NCBI RefSeq assembly: GCF_913055835.1
Contig: NZ_CAJXKQ010000015.1
Span: 1-64,000 of the forward strand
Direction of reading: 5' to 3'
Source: an uncultured Marinobacter sp.
Lineage (GTDB): Bacteria; Pseudomonadota; Gammaproteobacteria; Pseudomonadales; Oleiphilaceae
DNA: 64,000 nt
The notes under the pieces are model-generated. The model was not told the DNA's origin. It did not search any database and saw nothing but the letters and a program-made list of their open reading frames with translations. The position numbers and the translations under genes are program-made. The first letter of the stretch is position 1. The number at the start of each line of letters is the position of its first letter. Shown here piece by piece: positions 28,690 to 38,807 of the stretch.

Positions 28690-29952
28690 ATGAATCTTAC
28701 TGAACTCAAGCAGAAATCCGTGCCCGAATTGCTCGATATTGCGCAAGAAATGGGCCTCGATAACCTGGCTCGTTCGCGCAAACAGGATGTGATCTTCACC
28801 ATCCTGAAGAAGCACGCAAAAAGCGGCGAAGACATCTATGGCGACGGCGTACTGGAAATTCTGCAGGACGGCTTCGGCTTCCTCCGTTCCGCCGATGCCT
28901 CCTACCTGGCAGGGCCTGACGACATTTACGTCTCCCCCAGCCAGATCCGCCGTTTCAACCTGCGCACGGGCGACACGGTTGCCGGCAAGATTCGCCCGCC
29001 GAAAGACGGCGAGCGCTACTTTGCCTTGTTGAAAGTCAGCGAGATCAATTTCGACAAGCCGGACAACGCCCGTAACAAGATTCTCTTCGAGAACCTCACG
29101 CCGCTGTTCCCGGACGAGCGCCTCAAGCTTGAAGCCGGCAACGGCAGTACCGAGGATCTCTCCTCCCGGGTACTGGATCTGGTTGCACCCATCGGCAAGG
29201 GCCAGCGTGGCCTGATCGTTTCTCCGCCCAAGGCCGGTAAAACACTGCTCATGCAGAGCATTGCCCAGTCCATTACCCGCAACAATCCTGAGTGCCATGT
29301 GATGGTGCTGTTGATTGACGAGCGCCCAGAGGAAGTGACCGAGATGCAGCGCACCGTGCGCGGCGAAGTCATCGCCTCCACCTTTGACGAGCCGCCCGCC
29401 CGTCACGTGCAGGTGGCCGAGATGGTGATTGAAAAGGCCAAGCGCCTGGTGGAGCACAAGAAGGACGTGGTCATCCTGTTGGATTCCATCACCCGTTTGG
29501 CTCGTGCATACAACACGGTGATCCCGTCCTCAGGCAAGGTCCTGACCGGTGGTGTTGACGCCCACGCCCTGGAAAAACCCAAGCGTTTCTTCGGTGCGGC
29601 CCGTAACGTGGAAGAGGGCGGAAGCCTGACCATTCTTGCCACGGCGTTGGTCAACACCGGTTCCAAGATGGACGAGGTGATCTACGAGGAGTTCAAGGGA
29701 ACCGGCAACATGGAGATCCATCTGGATCGCAAGATTGCCGAGAAGCGGACCTATCCGGCCATCAACATTCGGAGCTCCGGCACCCGCCGTGAGGATCTGC
29801 TGATGAGTGAGGCGGACATCCAGCGGGTCTGGATCCTGCGCAAGCTCCTGCACTCCATGGACGACGACACTGCCGCCATCGAGTTCCTGCTGGACAAGCT
29901 CAGGGACACCAAGACCAACGACGAGTTCTTCCAGTCCATGAAGCGTCGTTGA
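28690..29952 (+). CDS. rho: Transcription termination factor Rho
   Basis: Hexameric RNA helicase that ends transcription. 420 residues from ATG 28690 ([15 protein letters not shown]), nearly the same as E. coli Rho (419). N-terminal helical and OSB RNA-binding domains ([31 protein letters not shown]) precede the ATPase core. Walker A is PPKAGKT, the P-loop partner [13 protein letters not shown], and the Q-loop/R-loop region [15 protein letters not shown]. The end [10 protein letters not shown] is typical. A longer in-frame start at 28510 would add 60 unrelated residues and is rejected. Confidence 0.97.
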   Translation: MNLTELKQKSVPELLDIAQEMGLDNLARSRKQDVIFTILKKHAKSGEDIYGDGVLEILQDGFGFLRSADASYLAGPDDIYVSPSQIRRFNLRTGDTVAGKIRPPKDGERYFALLKVSEINFDKPDNARNKILFENLTPLFPDERLKLEAGNGSTEDLSSRVLDLVAPIGKGQRGLIVSPPKAGKTLLMQSIAQSITRNNPECHVMVLLIDERPEEVTEMQRTVRGEVIASTFDEPPARHVQVAEMVIEKAKRLVEHKKDVVILLDSITRLARAYNTVIPSSGKVLTGGVDAHALEKPKRFFGAARNVEEGGSLTILATALVNTGSKMDEVIYEEFKGTGNMEIHLDRKIAEKRTYPAINIRSSGTRREDLLMSEADIQRVWILRKLLHSMDDDTAAIEFLLDKLRDTKTNDEFFQSMKRR

Positions 29953-29995
29953 TGTCTCTCCAATCAGAGCGCCTGGCGAATAACTGGTGATCTGA

Positions 29996-30108
29996 AGAAC
30001 GAGGTGGGGACCTGCTTTCCCAGACTGTGTCTTGCCATGGATGGCAAGACCAAGCCCCCAGGGATGGGTTCACGGCGTGTCTGGGAAAGCAGGTCCCCAC
30101 CTTGTTCT
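29996..30108. repeat. Palindromic intergenic repeat, copy B
   Basis: Arms 29996-30025 and 30079-30108 pair over 30 positions (29 Watson-Crick, one G-T); the inner 24 are perfect. The 53-base interior contains CTTGCCATGGATGGCAAG, a perfect smaller palindrome, then a CCC/GGG element. It shares interior blocks with copy A near 7.5 kb. No T run follows the hairpin on either strand, so it is not a standard intrinsic terminator. It lies between rho and ubiD. Confidence 0.85.
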
Positions 30109-30176
30109 AACTCCGAAAAAAGCAGTCCAGCGAACAAAGACCTCCGTAGTACTGGCATATCTGAACGGAGTAACCG

Positions 30177-31664
30177 ATGAAATACAACGACCTGCGAGAC
30201 TTCATCGACCAGCTGGAGAAGCTGGGCGAGCTGAAACGGATCAGCGTTGAAGTCGACCCTCATCTGGAAATGACCGAAATCTGCGACCGTACTCTGCGGG
30301 CAGGTGGTCCTGCGTTGTTGTTTGAAAATCCCAAGGGCTATGACATGCCGGTACTGGCCAACCTGTTCGGGACACCGAAGCGGGTGGCGCTGGGTATGGG
30401 GCAGGATAACGTCACGGCCCTGCGGGACATCGGCAAGCTGCTGGCTTTTCTCAAGGAACCGGATCCCCCCAAGGGTTTCAAAGATGCCATCGAAAAACTG
30501 CCGCTGTTCCGGCAGGTGATGCGCATGAGTCCCAAGGTACTTCGGTCCGCGCCCTGCCAGGATGTGGTTATCGAGAAAGACCAGGTGGATCTGTACCAGA
30601 TTCCGGTGCAGCATTGTTGGCCTGGTGATGCCGGGCCCCTGGTGACCTGGCCGCTGGTGATTACTCGCGGGCCCCATAAGGAGCGCCAGAACCTGGGCAT
30701 TTACCGGCAGCAGGTGATTGGCCGTAACCGTCTGATCATGCGCTGGCTGAGTCATCGGGGTGGCGCGCTGGATTTCCAGGAATTCCAGAAAGCCAATCCG
30801 GGCCAGCCCTATCCTGTGGCTGTGGCCCTCGGCGCTGACCCGGCGACCATTCTCGGGGCGGTAACGCCGGTGCCCGATACCCTGTCAGAATATGCCTTTG
30901 CCGGTCTGCTGCGTGGCAGCCGGACCGAGTTGGTGAAGGCAGGTCTGAGTGATCTGCAGGTGCCAGCCAGTGCCGAGATTGTGCTCGAAGGCTTCATCTA
31001 TCCGGATGACACGGCACCGGAGGGGCCGTTTGGCGATCACACCGGTTACTACAACGAAGTGGACCACTTTCCGGTGTTCACCGTAGAACGGATCACCCAT
31101 CGCCGGGATCCGATCTACCACAGCACCTACACCGGTCGTCCACCCGATGAGCCGGCGATTCTCGGTGTGGCGCTGAACGAGGTCTTTATCCCGATTCTGC
31201 AAAAGCAGTTTCCGGAGATCGTGGATTTCTACCTGCCGCCAGAGGGCTGTTCCTACCGGCTTGCAGTGGTGACCATGAAGAAACAGTACCCCGGCCATGC
31301 CAAACGGGTGATGATGGGGGTATGGTCGTTCCTGCGGCAGTTCATGTACACCAAGTTTGTGATTGTCACGGATGACGATGTGAATGCCCGCAACTGGGAA
31401 GACGTAATCTGGGCGATTACTACCCGGATGGACCCCACCCGGGATACCACGCTGGTGGAGAATACGCCCATCGATTACCTGGATTTCGCCTCGCCGGTCT
31501 CCGGACTGGGTTCCAAGATGGGTATGGATGCCACCAACAAGTGGCCTGGCGAAACCACCCGTGAGTGGGGCGAACCCATCACCATGACAAACGACGTCAA
31601 GAAACGCGTCGACGAAATGTGGGATACCCTGGGCATTGAAAGTACGGCATCCCGCCCCGAGTGA
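30177..31664 (+). CDS. ubiD: 3-octaprenyl-4-hydroxybenzoate decarboxylase UbiD
   Basis: Decarboxylase of ubiquinone biosynthesis that uses prenylated FMN made by UbiX. 495 residues, as in E. coli UbiD (497). Family features include the opening [36 protein letters not shown], and [20 protein letters not shown], which holds conserved acidic cofactor-site residues. [14 protein letters not shown] is near the end. CGGAG lies 7 bases before the ATG. Position after rho fits the order I recall in Pseudomonas. Confidence 0.95.
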   Translation: MKYNDLRDFIDQLEKLGELKRISVEVDPHLEMTEICDRTLRAGGPALLFENPKGYDMPVLANLFGTPKRVALGMGQDNVTALRDIGKLLAFLKEPDPPKGFKDAIEKLPLFRQVMRMSPKVLRSAPCQDVVIEKDQVDLYQIPVQHCWPGDAGPLVTWPLVITRGPHKERQNLGIYRQQVIGRNRLIMRWLSHRGGALDFQEFQKANPGQPYPVAVALGADPATILGAVTPVPDTLSEYAFAGLLRGSRTELVKAGLSDLQVPASAEIVLEGFIYPDDTAPEGPFGDHTGYYNEVDHFPVFTVERITHRRDPIYHSTYTGRPPDEPAILGVALNEVFIPILQKQFPEIVDFYLPPEGCSYRLAVVTMKKQYPGHAKRVMMGVWSFLRQFMYTKFVIVTDDDVNARNWEDVIWAITTRMDPTRDTTLVENTPIDYLDFASPVSGLGSKMGMDATNKWPGETTREWGEPITMTNDVKKRVDEMWDTLGIESTASRPE

Positions 31665-32670
31665 TAAGGGCAGTAAACAACGGGCGGTGCGGCTTTTGCC
31701 CTCGGGTATTGCCTTCACAGCGGAACCCGGTGCAGATTTGCTCGGCGCTGCTGCACAAGTCGGCATTGATGTGCCCTCGGCCTGTCGCAATGGGGTATGT
31801 GAAATCTGCGAGGCCCGATTACTGGCCGGCAGTGCGCTAAATACCCGGAACCAACAGACTATAGAGGTCGGCGAGCGCTTGATGATGTGCCGAAGTATCG
31901 CGCTCACGGACCTGGAACTGGAGATACCCGCCGTTATGGCAGCTGGAAACAATCAGCCTGGCAAGTTTCAGGCAAAAGTTGTGGACGTACGTTCCATCAG
32001 TCACGATGTCTATCGCGTTGAGCTGCAGCTTCCGCGGCGCCGGGAGTTGTCGTTTCATGCCGGGCAGTATCTGTCGGTCAACCTGCCCGATGCAGACCCC
32101 TGTTATTTTTCCATCGCCAGCAGCCCGTCGGCCCAGAATATCGAGTTGCATATCCAGGCGACCCCGGAATGGGTGTCCGCGCAAAAAGTCATTGATGCCC
32201 TGACGTCCGGTGGTGAAGTGACCGTTGAGCTGCCTCACGGCAAGGCGTGTCTGGCATCAGCGCCAACGAAGCCGTTGTTGCTGGTGGCCGCCGGCACCGG
32301 CTTTGCCCAGATGAAAAGCCTGGTGGATTACCTCCGTGAAACGTCCTACGATCAGCCGGTCAAGCTGTACTGGGGGGTGCGTCGGCATGAGGATATGTAT
32401 CTTCGCGCCCTGGCACAGCAGTGGCAGGACGAGTGGCCGCGCTTCACCTTCCTGCCGGTAGTGGGAGATGACGAAGACAATGACTGGGCCGGCCATCACG
32501 ATCAGCTGGTTCGAGCGGTTCTCGCTTCCGGTATGGACTGGGAGAATGTGGAGGTCCACGCCAGCGGTTCGCCTACCATGGTGTACACGCTGATGGATGC
32601 GTTGGTAGAGGCGGGTTTGCCCGAGGCTGCGTTCTTTTCTGACGTGCTGGAGTACGCGCCAAGGACCTGA
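31636..32670 (+). CDS. 2Fe-2S ferredoxin/flavin oxidoreductase (ubiD-adjacent reductase)
   Basis: 344-residue two-part reductase. An N-terminal plant-type ferredoxin domain (about residues 15-100) has C50, C55, C58 and C85 in the CX4CX2C...C pattern ([10 protein letters not shown]). A ferredoxin-NADP reductase-like part (about 105-340) has the FAD region [12 protein letters not shown], a CYFS in place of the usual RxYS, and the nucleotide loop AAGTGFAQM. Proteins like this after ubiD are often labelled CDP-6-deoxy-glucoseen reductase; a link to ubiquinone synthesis is inferred. The start is uncertain: TTG 31636 overlaps ubiD, with GTG 31687 and TTG 31696 as alternatives. Confidence 0.82.
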   Translation: MKVRHPAPSDKGSKQRAVRLLPSGIAFTAEPGADLLGAAAQVGIDVPSACRNGVCEICEARLLAGSALNTRNQQTIEVGERLMMCRSIALTDLELEIPAVMAAGNNQPGKFQAKVVDVRSISHDVYRVELQLPRRRELSFHAGQYLSVNLPDADPCYFSIASSPSAQNIELHIQATPEWVSAQKVIDALTSGGEVTVELPHGKACLASAPTKPLLLVAAGTGFAQMKSLVDYLRETSYDQPVKLYWGVRRHEDMYLRALAQQWQDEWPRFTFLPVVGDDEDNDWAGHHDQLVRAVLASGMDWENVEVHASGSPTMVYTLMDALVEAGLPEAAFFSDVLEYAPRT

Positions 32671-32671
32671 A

Positions 32672-33913
32672 TCAGGCCCTCGGCATCGGCAGTTCCGGCA
32701 GCCCGTTATCCTTGGCCAGTCCCTGCATCAGCAGTTTGACGCTGGCCTCTTCCTCGCCCATGTGGGCATTCAGTCGGCTCAGCTCCGCCAATGCTTCCCG
32801 GCTTCGCTTGAGCCGCAGGCTGGTTTCAAAATATTCCCGGGCCTTGCCCCAGAGTTCGTTGCGCAGGCTCAGCCGGCCGAGGGCCAGCAAGAGTTCGGGA
32901 TTGTTCGGTCGGTCTTTCAGCCATTGTTCCGCCAGTAATAATTGCTCATCCGGCTTCTGGCCTTTCACCCGCCCGTACAGGTTGATTAGCTCATCACTCC
33001 AGTGATTGCGCAGCACCTTGCGCAACAGGGTTTCGGTCTGAGCCTCGTCGCCAAGGCTGGCCAGCAGGCGAGCGTAGTCCCGGATGGTGTATTCATCGCG
33101 ACGCAGGAAGCCCGGCAGTTCGTCCCAGAGCCTGGTAAGCGGTTCCAGCGATGCGTCAGGGTCCTGTTTCTGCTGGCGCCGGCAATCCTCAGCGGCACGC
33201 TCCAGCAGGTTGTGCCACACCTGGCGCTCGAGATCATTGAGCTCCGCTTCCGGAAGCACGCTGCGCTTTCGCAGTTCGGGCAATAACCTGGACAATTCGC
33301 GCCAGTCTTCCAGGCGCAGGTAGGTGTTCTTCAGCAGCTTCAGAACAAACGGGTGATGGGGCGACTGCTTGCGCAGGCGAACCAGAGTGGCCAGGGCCTG
33401 CTCCAGCCGGTTGCCGGCCAGTTGCAGTTGGGCCTGGGTGATGCCGACGGCCATGTCGGAACCGGGGGTGCTGTCGAAAGCCTTGCGCAGCAATTCATCC
33501 ACGGCCTCATGATCACCGGATTCGAATGACGCCTGGGCAGCGGCCAGGTAGTTGATCAGGGGTGTGTCGGCATGGCTGGCGGAGGATGTAAGCAGTTTGC
33601 GGGCCCGGGGCCAGTTGCCCTCGGCCAGCGCCAGAAGCCCCTGGGTGGTCCGCCGCCGGGCGCGACGTTCGTTGCCACGGGCTATCCAGCCAGCCACCAG
33701 GCCGGTGCTGGTTCTGAGCCTGCGGATAAGGTTGATGGTCAGGACAGTCAGGACAATCAGGGCAACGATTACACCCAGACCAACCCAGAAATTGGTTTCG
33801 ATCAGGTAGTGGCCCAGGCTAATCCGGATGTACCCCAGATCATACTGCAACCCGAGGGACAGGCCGGTGCCGATCAACAGCGCCAGCAGGACGATCAGTA
33901 ACAGGCGAATCAT
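32672..33913 (-). CDS. hemY: HemY, TPR membrane protein of the heme operon
   Basis: 413 residues. Two membrane helices at the N-terminus (about 3-22 and 42-62, with the family opening MIRLLLIVLLALLIGTGLSL) are followed by a long tetratricopeptide-repeat region (LLALAEGNWPRARKLL and later repeats) facing the periplasm or cytoplasm. HemY is not protoporphyrinogen oxidase despite the shared name; its role in heme synthesis is unclear. It overlaps hemX by 4 bases and ends 2 bases from the convergent reductase. Confidence 0.93.
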   Translation of the reverse strand: MIRLLLIVLLALLIGTGLSLGLQYDLGYIRISLGHYLIETNFWVGLGVIVALIVLTVLTINLIRRLRTSTGLVAGWIARGNERRARRRTTQGLLALAEGNWPRARKLLTSSASHADTPLINYLAAAQASFESGDHEAVDELLRKAFDSTPGSDMAVGITQAQLQLAGNRLEQALATLVRLRKQSPHHPFVLKLLKNTYLRLEDWRELSRLLPELRKRSVLPEAELNDLERQVWHNLLERAAEDCRRQQKQDPDASLEPLTRLWDELPGFLRRDEYTIRDYARLLASLGDEAQTETLLRKVLRNHWSDELINLYGRVKGQKPDEQLLLAEQWLKDRPNNPELLLALGRLSLRNELWGKAREYFETSLRLKRSREALAELSRLNAHMGEEEASVKLLMQGLAKDNGLPELPMPRA

Positions 33914-35034
33914 GAATCATCGCCTCCATTGCCAGCGCCGGTGTTTTCCTCATCATTGCCGTTATTGGCATTGAGGCGCCCGGCCAGCCGCTCCTTGAGC
34001 AGGTCCAGGGACTGGCTGATATCCGGCAGCTCCGGATCCACGTTTTTCTCTGCCAGCTCCGCCAGGGTGTCACTCAGCGCTGCGACCCGGGGATTGCTGG
34101 CGTTGTACCAGTCATCAATGGTGGTCCTGGCCTTGGTCAACGCTCGCTCATAAAGCGGCTGATTACCCCGCAATACCGCCATTTCGGCCTCTTCCAGCAT
34201 GAGCTGGAGGTTGAGTCTGGCATAGGCGCTCTGGTCCGGGGACAGCAGGGGTTTTACCGGCTCGTCCATGCGACGCACAACCACCACCTGCATCAGGGTG
34301 GATTTCACCTTGTTCCAGGCCTGCGCCAGTGCTCCGGGCTCGCCGCCGGCCTCGGAGTCCTCTTCCGCTCCGGCGTTCACGATAAAGCCGGGCGCATTTT
34401 CGCTGATCAGGGCCTGGTCGGTGAGCTGGTGAATGCTGTCGATGGCCGCTTCCAGCTTCAGGTAGAGACCGGTCCGGTCCACGCCGGTCAGGCCCTTGAG
34501 CGCGAGGATTTCACGGGCCAGCTGCTGGCGAACCGGGTAGACCCCGATGTCGTCGGATTCGGCCAGCACTTCATCAGCCGCTTCCAGGGCCGACATGGCG
34601 CCGCGAATGTCTTTTTCGATCATCAACCGCTGGTTGGCAATGCGCAGCAGGTATTCCGCCTCGGCCAGCAGCCAGTCGGTGCGCGTGCGGTTTCCGGCTT
34701 CCAGCAGTTCACGGGCATTGTGGTCGATCTGGCGCTGCTGGGTGGCAATCAGTTCCCGCTGGCTTGCCAGCTTCTCTTCCAGGGATTGCAGGCGCTGGCT
34801 CTGCTGGCTGCCCCGGTCGCCATAAAGATCTTCAAGCTGCGCGGTGTCCTGTTGCAGGCTCTGGAGGGTCTGCATCACGGCCTGATGGTTGTTCCACTGT
34901 TGCCAGCTCCAGAGCGCCAGGGCAACTGCGATGATCAGGGCGAGAATGGCGACCAGCCATACCGGCCAGAGTTTCTGGCGAGCGGGCGGTTCCTTGGAAA
35001 CGGTTGCGGGCAGTTGATTCGTTGTCTCTGTCAC
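33910..35034 (-). CDS. hemX: HemX, membrane protein of the heme operon
   Basis: 374 residues. It has a short cytoplasmic N-terminus, one membrane helix (about 25-46, LVAILALIIAVALALW), then a coiled-coil stretch (LQSLQQDTAQLEDLYGDR and following) and an HemX domain (about 120-340, LLAEAEYLLRIANQRL). Often misannotated as a uroporphyrinogen methyltransferase; no methyltransferase motif is seen. The C-terminal tail is Asn/Gly/acid-rich. It lies 8 bases after hemD. Confidence 0.92.
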   Translation of the reverse strand: MTETTNQLPATVSKEPPARQKLWPVWLVAILALIIAVALALWSWQQWNNHQAVMQTLQSLQQDTAQLEDLYGDRGSQQSQRLQSLEEKLASQRELIATQQRQIDHNARELLEAGNRTRTDWLLAEAEYLLRIANQRLMIEKDIRGAMSALEAADEVLAESDDIGVYPVRQQLAREILALKGLTGVDRTGLYLKLEAAIDSIHQLTDQALISENAPGFIVNAGAEEDSEAGGEPGALAQAWNKVKSTLMQVVVVRRMDEPVKPLLSPDQSAYARLNLQLMLEEAEMAVLRGNQPLYERALTKARTTIDDWYNASNPRVAALSDTLAELAEKNVDPELPDISQSLDLLKERLAGRLNANNGNDEENTGAGNGGDDS

Positions 35035-35042
35035 GGGCGTCC

Positions 35043-35852
35043 TTACTTGGCTTTTCCGGAGCCACCGTCCCGGCCGGCAAGTTGCGCTGCAACCGTGGCC
35101 ACGATGTCGTTATCGGCAAGGCTTCCTGGTATACACGGATTTTGGAATCCCGCTGCCCGGGCCTGTTCGGCAACCCGATCTGCGGGAACAATCAATAACC
35201 TATCGTATAGATTATGGCCGCTATTCGCACATAGTGCGATGAGATTGTTCAAGGTTTCTCCAGACAGCGCGACGATGGCTTCCGGAGCAAAGGTGTCGAG
35301 GCTTGCACGGATCAGCTCCGGAGAGTAGTCCGGGCGAGACCGGCGATACAGGGGCAGGAGGGTAACCCGGGCGCCCCGGGATTCGAGCGTTTCCCGAATG
35401 AGTTCTCTCCCGGTTTCGCCCCGGACGAGCAGAACCTTCTCACCCTGGAGGTTTTGCAGTGACGGCAGTGCCAGCAGCGCTTCGCTGGTCCAGCCCTCGG
35501 GGGGACGGCGTGGACTGAGCCCGTGCTCTGCAAGCACCGCCGCCGTTCCAGCCCCCACGCCATACCAGCGGATGCCCATCGGCAGCTGGGGCCACCAGGT
35601 ATCCACCTCTTCGAGCAAGAGGCGGGCGGCGAAAGGGCTGACGGCGATTACATGGGAGAATTCATCCAGGCTCAGAATAAGAGTGCGGCGCTCGGGCGTT
35701 TCCGGCAGAGGTTCCCGGTCAATCAGAGGCAGAATCTTTACATCGGCGCCGGCCGAACGAAACCGGTTCGCCAGACGAGAGGCCTCAGGTTCGGGCCGGC
35801 AGATCAGGATTCGCCGGCCGTTCAGGTCGGGTTCAGGTGGGTGTGTGGCCAT
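35043..35852 (-). CDS. hemD: Uroporphyrinogen-III synthase
   Basis: Closes and inverts ring D of hydroxymethylbilane to give uroporphyrinogen III. 269 residues from ATG 35852 ([20 protein letters not shown]). This family is poorly conserved, but the bilobed pattern is clear: [11 protein letters not shown] at the start, [39 protein letters not shown], and [10 protein letters not shown]. The start lies inside hemC (20-base overlap), which also supports identity. The longer frame is antisense-like extension within hemC and is rejected. Confidence 0.9.
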   Translation of the reverse strand: MATHPPEPDLNGRRILICRPEPEASRLANRFRSAGADVKILPLIDREPLPETPERRTLILSLDEFSHVIAVSPFAARLLLEEVDTWWPQLPMGIRWYGVGAGTAAVLAEHGLSPRRPPEGWTSEALLALPSLQNLQGEKVLLVRGETGRELIRETLESRGARVTLLPLYRRSRPDYSPELIRASLDTFAPEAIVALSGETLNNLIALCANSGHNLYDRLLIVPADRVAEQARAAGFQNPCIPGSLADNDIVATVAAQLAGRDGGSGKAK

Positions 35853-36774
35853 AGATTTCAGCCAGCACCTTGTCGGCTCCGAGAGCCAGTAGATCCTCGG
35901 CCAGTTCCCGGCCGAGGCGTTCGCCTTCGGCCCTCGGCGCACGGCCTTCCACCCGGAAGATCTGGGTGCCATCCACGGCGCCCACCAGGCCTCTCAGCCA
36001 GATCGTATCGTCGTCCTCAAGCAGCGCGTAGGCCGCGATTGGCACCTGACAACCGCCCTCCAGCCGACGGTTCAGAGCCCTTTCGGCGGTGACGCGATCC
36101 CAGGTGTCTTTGTGCTTCAGGGGTTCAAGCATGGTCAGCAGATCCTGGTCATCCACCCGGCATTCAATGCCCAGGGCGCCCTGGCCAACAGCCGGCAGTG
36201 AGACGGTGTCCGGCAGGCAGTAGCGAATCCGGTCGTGAAAGCCCAGACGCTTCAGGCCGGAGCTGGCCAGCACAATGGCCTCGTACTCGCCGGCATCCAG
36301 CTTGGCCAGCCGGGTATTGACGTTACCGCGCAGCACGCGAATTTCCAGGTCCGGACGATAGGCCCGAAGCTGGGCCTCGCGGCGCAGGCTGGCGGTGCCA
36401 ACCACGGCACCATGGGGCAGGGCGTCAACATTGTCATAATGGTTGCTGACAAAGGCGTCGGTCGGGTCTTCGCGCTCACAGATAGCTACCAGCCCCAGGC
36501 CTTCCGGAAATTCCATGGGTACGTCTTTCATGGAATGCACGGCCAGATCGGCCCGGCCGTCCAGCATGGCTTCTTCCAGTTCCTTGACGAACAGGCCCTT
36601 GCCGCCGATCTTGGCCAGGGGCACGTCCAGAATCTTGTCACCCTGGGTCTTTATCTTGACCAGTTCCACGGTGATGTTGTCGTGCAGCCTTTCCAGTTCG
36701 GCCTTGATGAATTCCGCCTGCCACAGCGCCAGTGCGCTGCTGCGGGTTGCAATGCGAAGGGTACGTTTGGACAT
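35833..36774 (-). CDS. hemC: Porphobilinogen deaminase (hydroxymethylbilane synthase)
   Basis: Polymerises four porphobilinogens. 313 residues from ATG 36774 ([19 protein letters not shown]). The dipyrromethane cofactor cysteine is C242 in [11 protein letters not shown], the same number as in E. coli. Other family blocks are [26 protein letters not shown], and LRGNVNTRL. It is part of algZ-algR-hemC-hemD-hemX-hemY. An intrinsic terminator lies 20 bases before its start codon, so hemC needs either readthrough or another promoter. Confidence 0.96.
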   Translation of the reverse strand: MSKRTLRIATRSSALALWQAEFIKAELERLHDNITVELVKIKTQGDKILDVPLAKIGGKGLFVKELEEAMLDGRADLAVHSMKDVPMEFPEGLGLVAICEREDPTDAFVSNHYDNVDALPHGAVVGTASLRREAQLRAYRPDLEIRVLRGNVNTRLAKLDAGEYEAIVLASSGLKRLGFHDRIRYCLPDTVSLPAVGQGALGIECRVDDQDLLTMLEPLKHKDTWDRVTAERALNRRLEGGCQVPIAAYALLEDDDTIWLRGLVGAVDGTQIFRVEGRAPRAEGERLGRELAEDLLALGADKVLAEIYGHTPT

Positions 36775-36793
36775 GACACTCACTGTCGGTTCG

Positions 36794-36826
36794 AAAAAAA
36801 TGTCCGCCAAGGTTACCTTGTGGCGG
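36794..36826 (-). terminator. Intrinsic terminator between algR and hemC
   Basis: On the minus strand the hairpin CCGCC-AC-AAGG-TAA-CCTT-GGCGG is followed by ACA and seven T. It sits after the algR stop (36869) and 20 bases before the hemC ATG (36774), so it ends algZR messages or attenuates hemC. Confidence 0.8.
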
Positions 36827-36868
36827 CAGAAAAGTCCCGCGGCTACCACCTTTGGGAGCGCCGGGGGT

Positions 36869-37618
36869 TCAGCCGGGCTGGTGCTCCTGAAGCCACTGGC
36901 GCACGTTGCTGGCATGGCGGCGGCTGACCGGCAGCTCGCCCCGGCCGTCCCTCAGAGCGACCAGGTTGTGGCCATCCGGCGTCCGTCTCAGTGCCTGGAT
37001 AAAGCGGACCCCCACCAGGGTGTTCCGGTGGATTCTGAGTAGAATGCTGGGGTAGCTGTTTTCCAGTTCCTTCAGCGTGTAGTCACACACGGTTTCACCC
37101 CAGGCATGGTGGATGGTGACGTACTTCTGATCCGCCTCGCAGTAGAGGATTTCCGACAGATCGATCAGCTCGGTGCCCCGGTGGGTGCGCACTGCCAGTT
37201 GCTCCTGGCTTTGGGCAGCTTGGCCGTTCAGTGCCTGCAGCTGTACCCGGTTGACCCTGCCGGCCCGGGCCAGGGCATCTGCCAATGCCTCCTTGCGAAC
37301 CGGTTTGAGCAGGTAGGCAATGGCCTGCACGTCGAAAGCCTGGATGGCGTAATGGTCGTAGGCGGTGCAGAAAATCAGGGCGGGTGGATTTGCCAGCTGG
37401 CTCAGACGGCTGGCAGCCTCCATGCCGTCCATGCCAGGCATGCGGATGTCCAGCAACAGGATGTCCGGCTCGAGTTCTGCAACCTGTTTCAATGAGCTAT
37501 CGCCGTCGACCGCCTCACCACAGACCCGATACCCCGGGAGCGCCTCCACCAAACGGCGGATGCGTTCCCGGGCCAGGGGTTCGTCATCGACGATCAGGAC
37601 AGTGCGGGCATCAGTCAT
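36869..37618 (-). CDS. algR: LytTR response regulator AlgR
   Basis: 249 residues. Receiver domain (1-120) has acidic pocket DDE at 11-13, phospho-acceptor D57 (LLLDIRMPG), and K in [10 protein letters not shown]. The LytTR DNA-binding domain covers about 145-245 ([25 protein letters not shown]). In Pseudomonas AlgR controls alginate, type IV pili and virulence; the targets here are unknown. It starts 29 bases after algZ. Confidence 0.93.
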   Translation of the reverse strand: MTDARTVLIVDDEPLARERIRRLVEALPGYRVCGEAVDGDSSLKQVAELEPDILLLDIRMPGMDGMEAASRLSQLANPPALIFCTAYDHYAIQAFDVQAIAYLLKPVRKEALADALARAGRVNRVQLQALNGQAAQSQEQLAVRTHRGTELIDLSEILYCEADQKYVTIHHAWGETVCDYTLKELENSYPSILLRIHRNTLVGVRFIQALRRTPDGHNLVALRDGRGELPVSRRHASNVRQWLQEHQPG

Positions 37619-37647
37619 GGCGGGTCTCGATTCTCTTGGTCATGAGT

Positions 37648-38688
37648 TTACTGCTTGCGGACTTTCTGTTCGCCAGCCTTTTGCCGCGGCAACCTCAAGG
37701 TAACGGTATACACATCGTTCTGGTGGCTGTGTTTTAACACCGCCGGCTCGCCGAACAGCGCCCGGAGCCGGGACTGTATGTTGGCCAGTGCCATGCGGTT
37801 GCCGTCGTGTTGCTGGTTATTCTGATCCGGCTTCGGGTTCTGGACCAGCAGATAGACAAACTCGCCTTTGGCCTGGGCTTCAATCCTTACGGTGCCACCG
37901 TCCGGGCGGGGCTGGATGCCGTGGTAGATAGCGTTTTCCACCAGGGGCTGCAGCGTGAGTGGGGGAATGGCCTGTTGCTCGAGGCCATCCTCAATCTGCC
38001 ATTCCAGCTTCAGGCGGTCACCCAGGCGCAGCGCCTCTATGGCCAGGTAGCGCTGGCACAGTTCCAGTTCCCTGGACAACGGGATCAACTGGTCGCCGGT
38101 GCGAAGGCTGGCGCGAAAAAGTTCCGACAGATCCAGCACCGCATCTTCCGCCCGTTCAGGGTTAACCGCGATCAGGCTGGCAATGGTGTTCATGCTGTTG
38201 AACAGGAAGTGGGGCTGTATGCGGGCCTGGAGCGAGGCCAGGTGCGCCTGCATTTCCGCTTCCCGCTGCTGTTGCCACTGGTGCTGCAGGTAAAAATAGC
38301 GCAGAACCATGAGCACGATCAGCAACGCCAGCAGCATCTTCTTGGCCACGCCCTGCCACACTGCCACGCCATCCTGGGGGTGCAGTACGCTGTCGGCAAA
38401 CAGGCTGAACGCCAGCACATCCAGCAGCACAATGGCGACGATGGTGGTGGTCGCACCGGAGACAGACATCCGTGCAAGCCGGGTGCGCAAAAGGCAGATC
38501 AGGGCGGCACTGGTGAGGGTGGTCCACTGCACGAACAGCGACAACAGCCCGAAGTAATTCCAGTCGATCCAGCCCCGCTCCGCCTGCACGATGGCAAGCA
38601 CCAGAACCAGCAGTTCGCTGGTGACCAGCAACAGGAACACGGCCCTCACCCGGCACAGGTCCGGAACGAAGAACTCGCTCTCTGTCAC
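37648..38688 (-). CDS. algZ: LytS-type sensor kinase AlgZ/FimS
   Basis: 346 residues. Several membrane helices occupy about 15-37, 45-67, 80-100 and 115-133. The His_kinase (PF06580-type) dimerisation box is QARIQPHFLFNSMN with H160 as the likely phosphorylation site. The ATP-binding N-box VENAIYHGI and a G-box-like GNRMALANIQSRL are present. Pairing with AlgR and divergence from argH match the Pseudomonas arrangement. Confidence 0.93.
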   Translation of the reverse strand: MTESEFFVPDLCRVRAVFLLLVTSELLVLVLAIVQAERGWIDWNYFGLLSLFVQWTTLTSAALICLLRTRLARMSVSGATTTIVAIVLLDVLAFSLFADSVLHPQDGVAVWQGVAKKMLLALLIVLMVLRYFYLQHQWQQQREAEMQAHLASLQARIQPHFLFNSMNTIASLIAVNPERAEDAVLDLSELFRASLRTGDQLIPLSRELELCQRYLAIEALRLGDRLKLEWQIEDGLEQQAIPPLTLQPLVENAIYHGIQPRPDGGTVRIEAQAKGEFVYLLVQNPKPDQNNQQHDGNRMALANIQSRLRALFGEPAVLKHSHQNDVYTVTLRLPRQKAGEQKVRKQ

Positions 38689-38729
38689 ACCTTTGTCCCC
38701 GTTACGGGGTGTCTCCTTTACCCGGGTCA

Positions 38730-38740
38730 GAATGGTATAC
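38730..38740 (+). promoter_or_regulatory. Likely -10 element for argH
   Basis: GGTATACTCCC contains TATACT, about 70 bases before the argH start, in the algZ-argH divergent gap. No convincing -35 is visible, so support is limited. Confidence 0.35.
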
Positions 38741-38807
38741 TCCCGCCACGTTCAATGTACCCAGTTCCCGCCAGATGATGCCGGGCTGTCAGCAGGAAAG
38801 ATAGACC

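Noticed and set aside
28500..28703. 67-codon frame overlapping the rho start, a possible leader peptide
   Set aside because: Its ATG falls inside the -10 of the best rho promoter, it has no Shine-Dalgarno, and it does not resemble RhoL.
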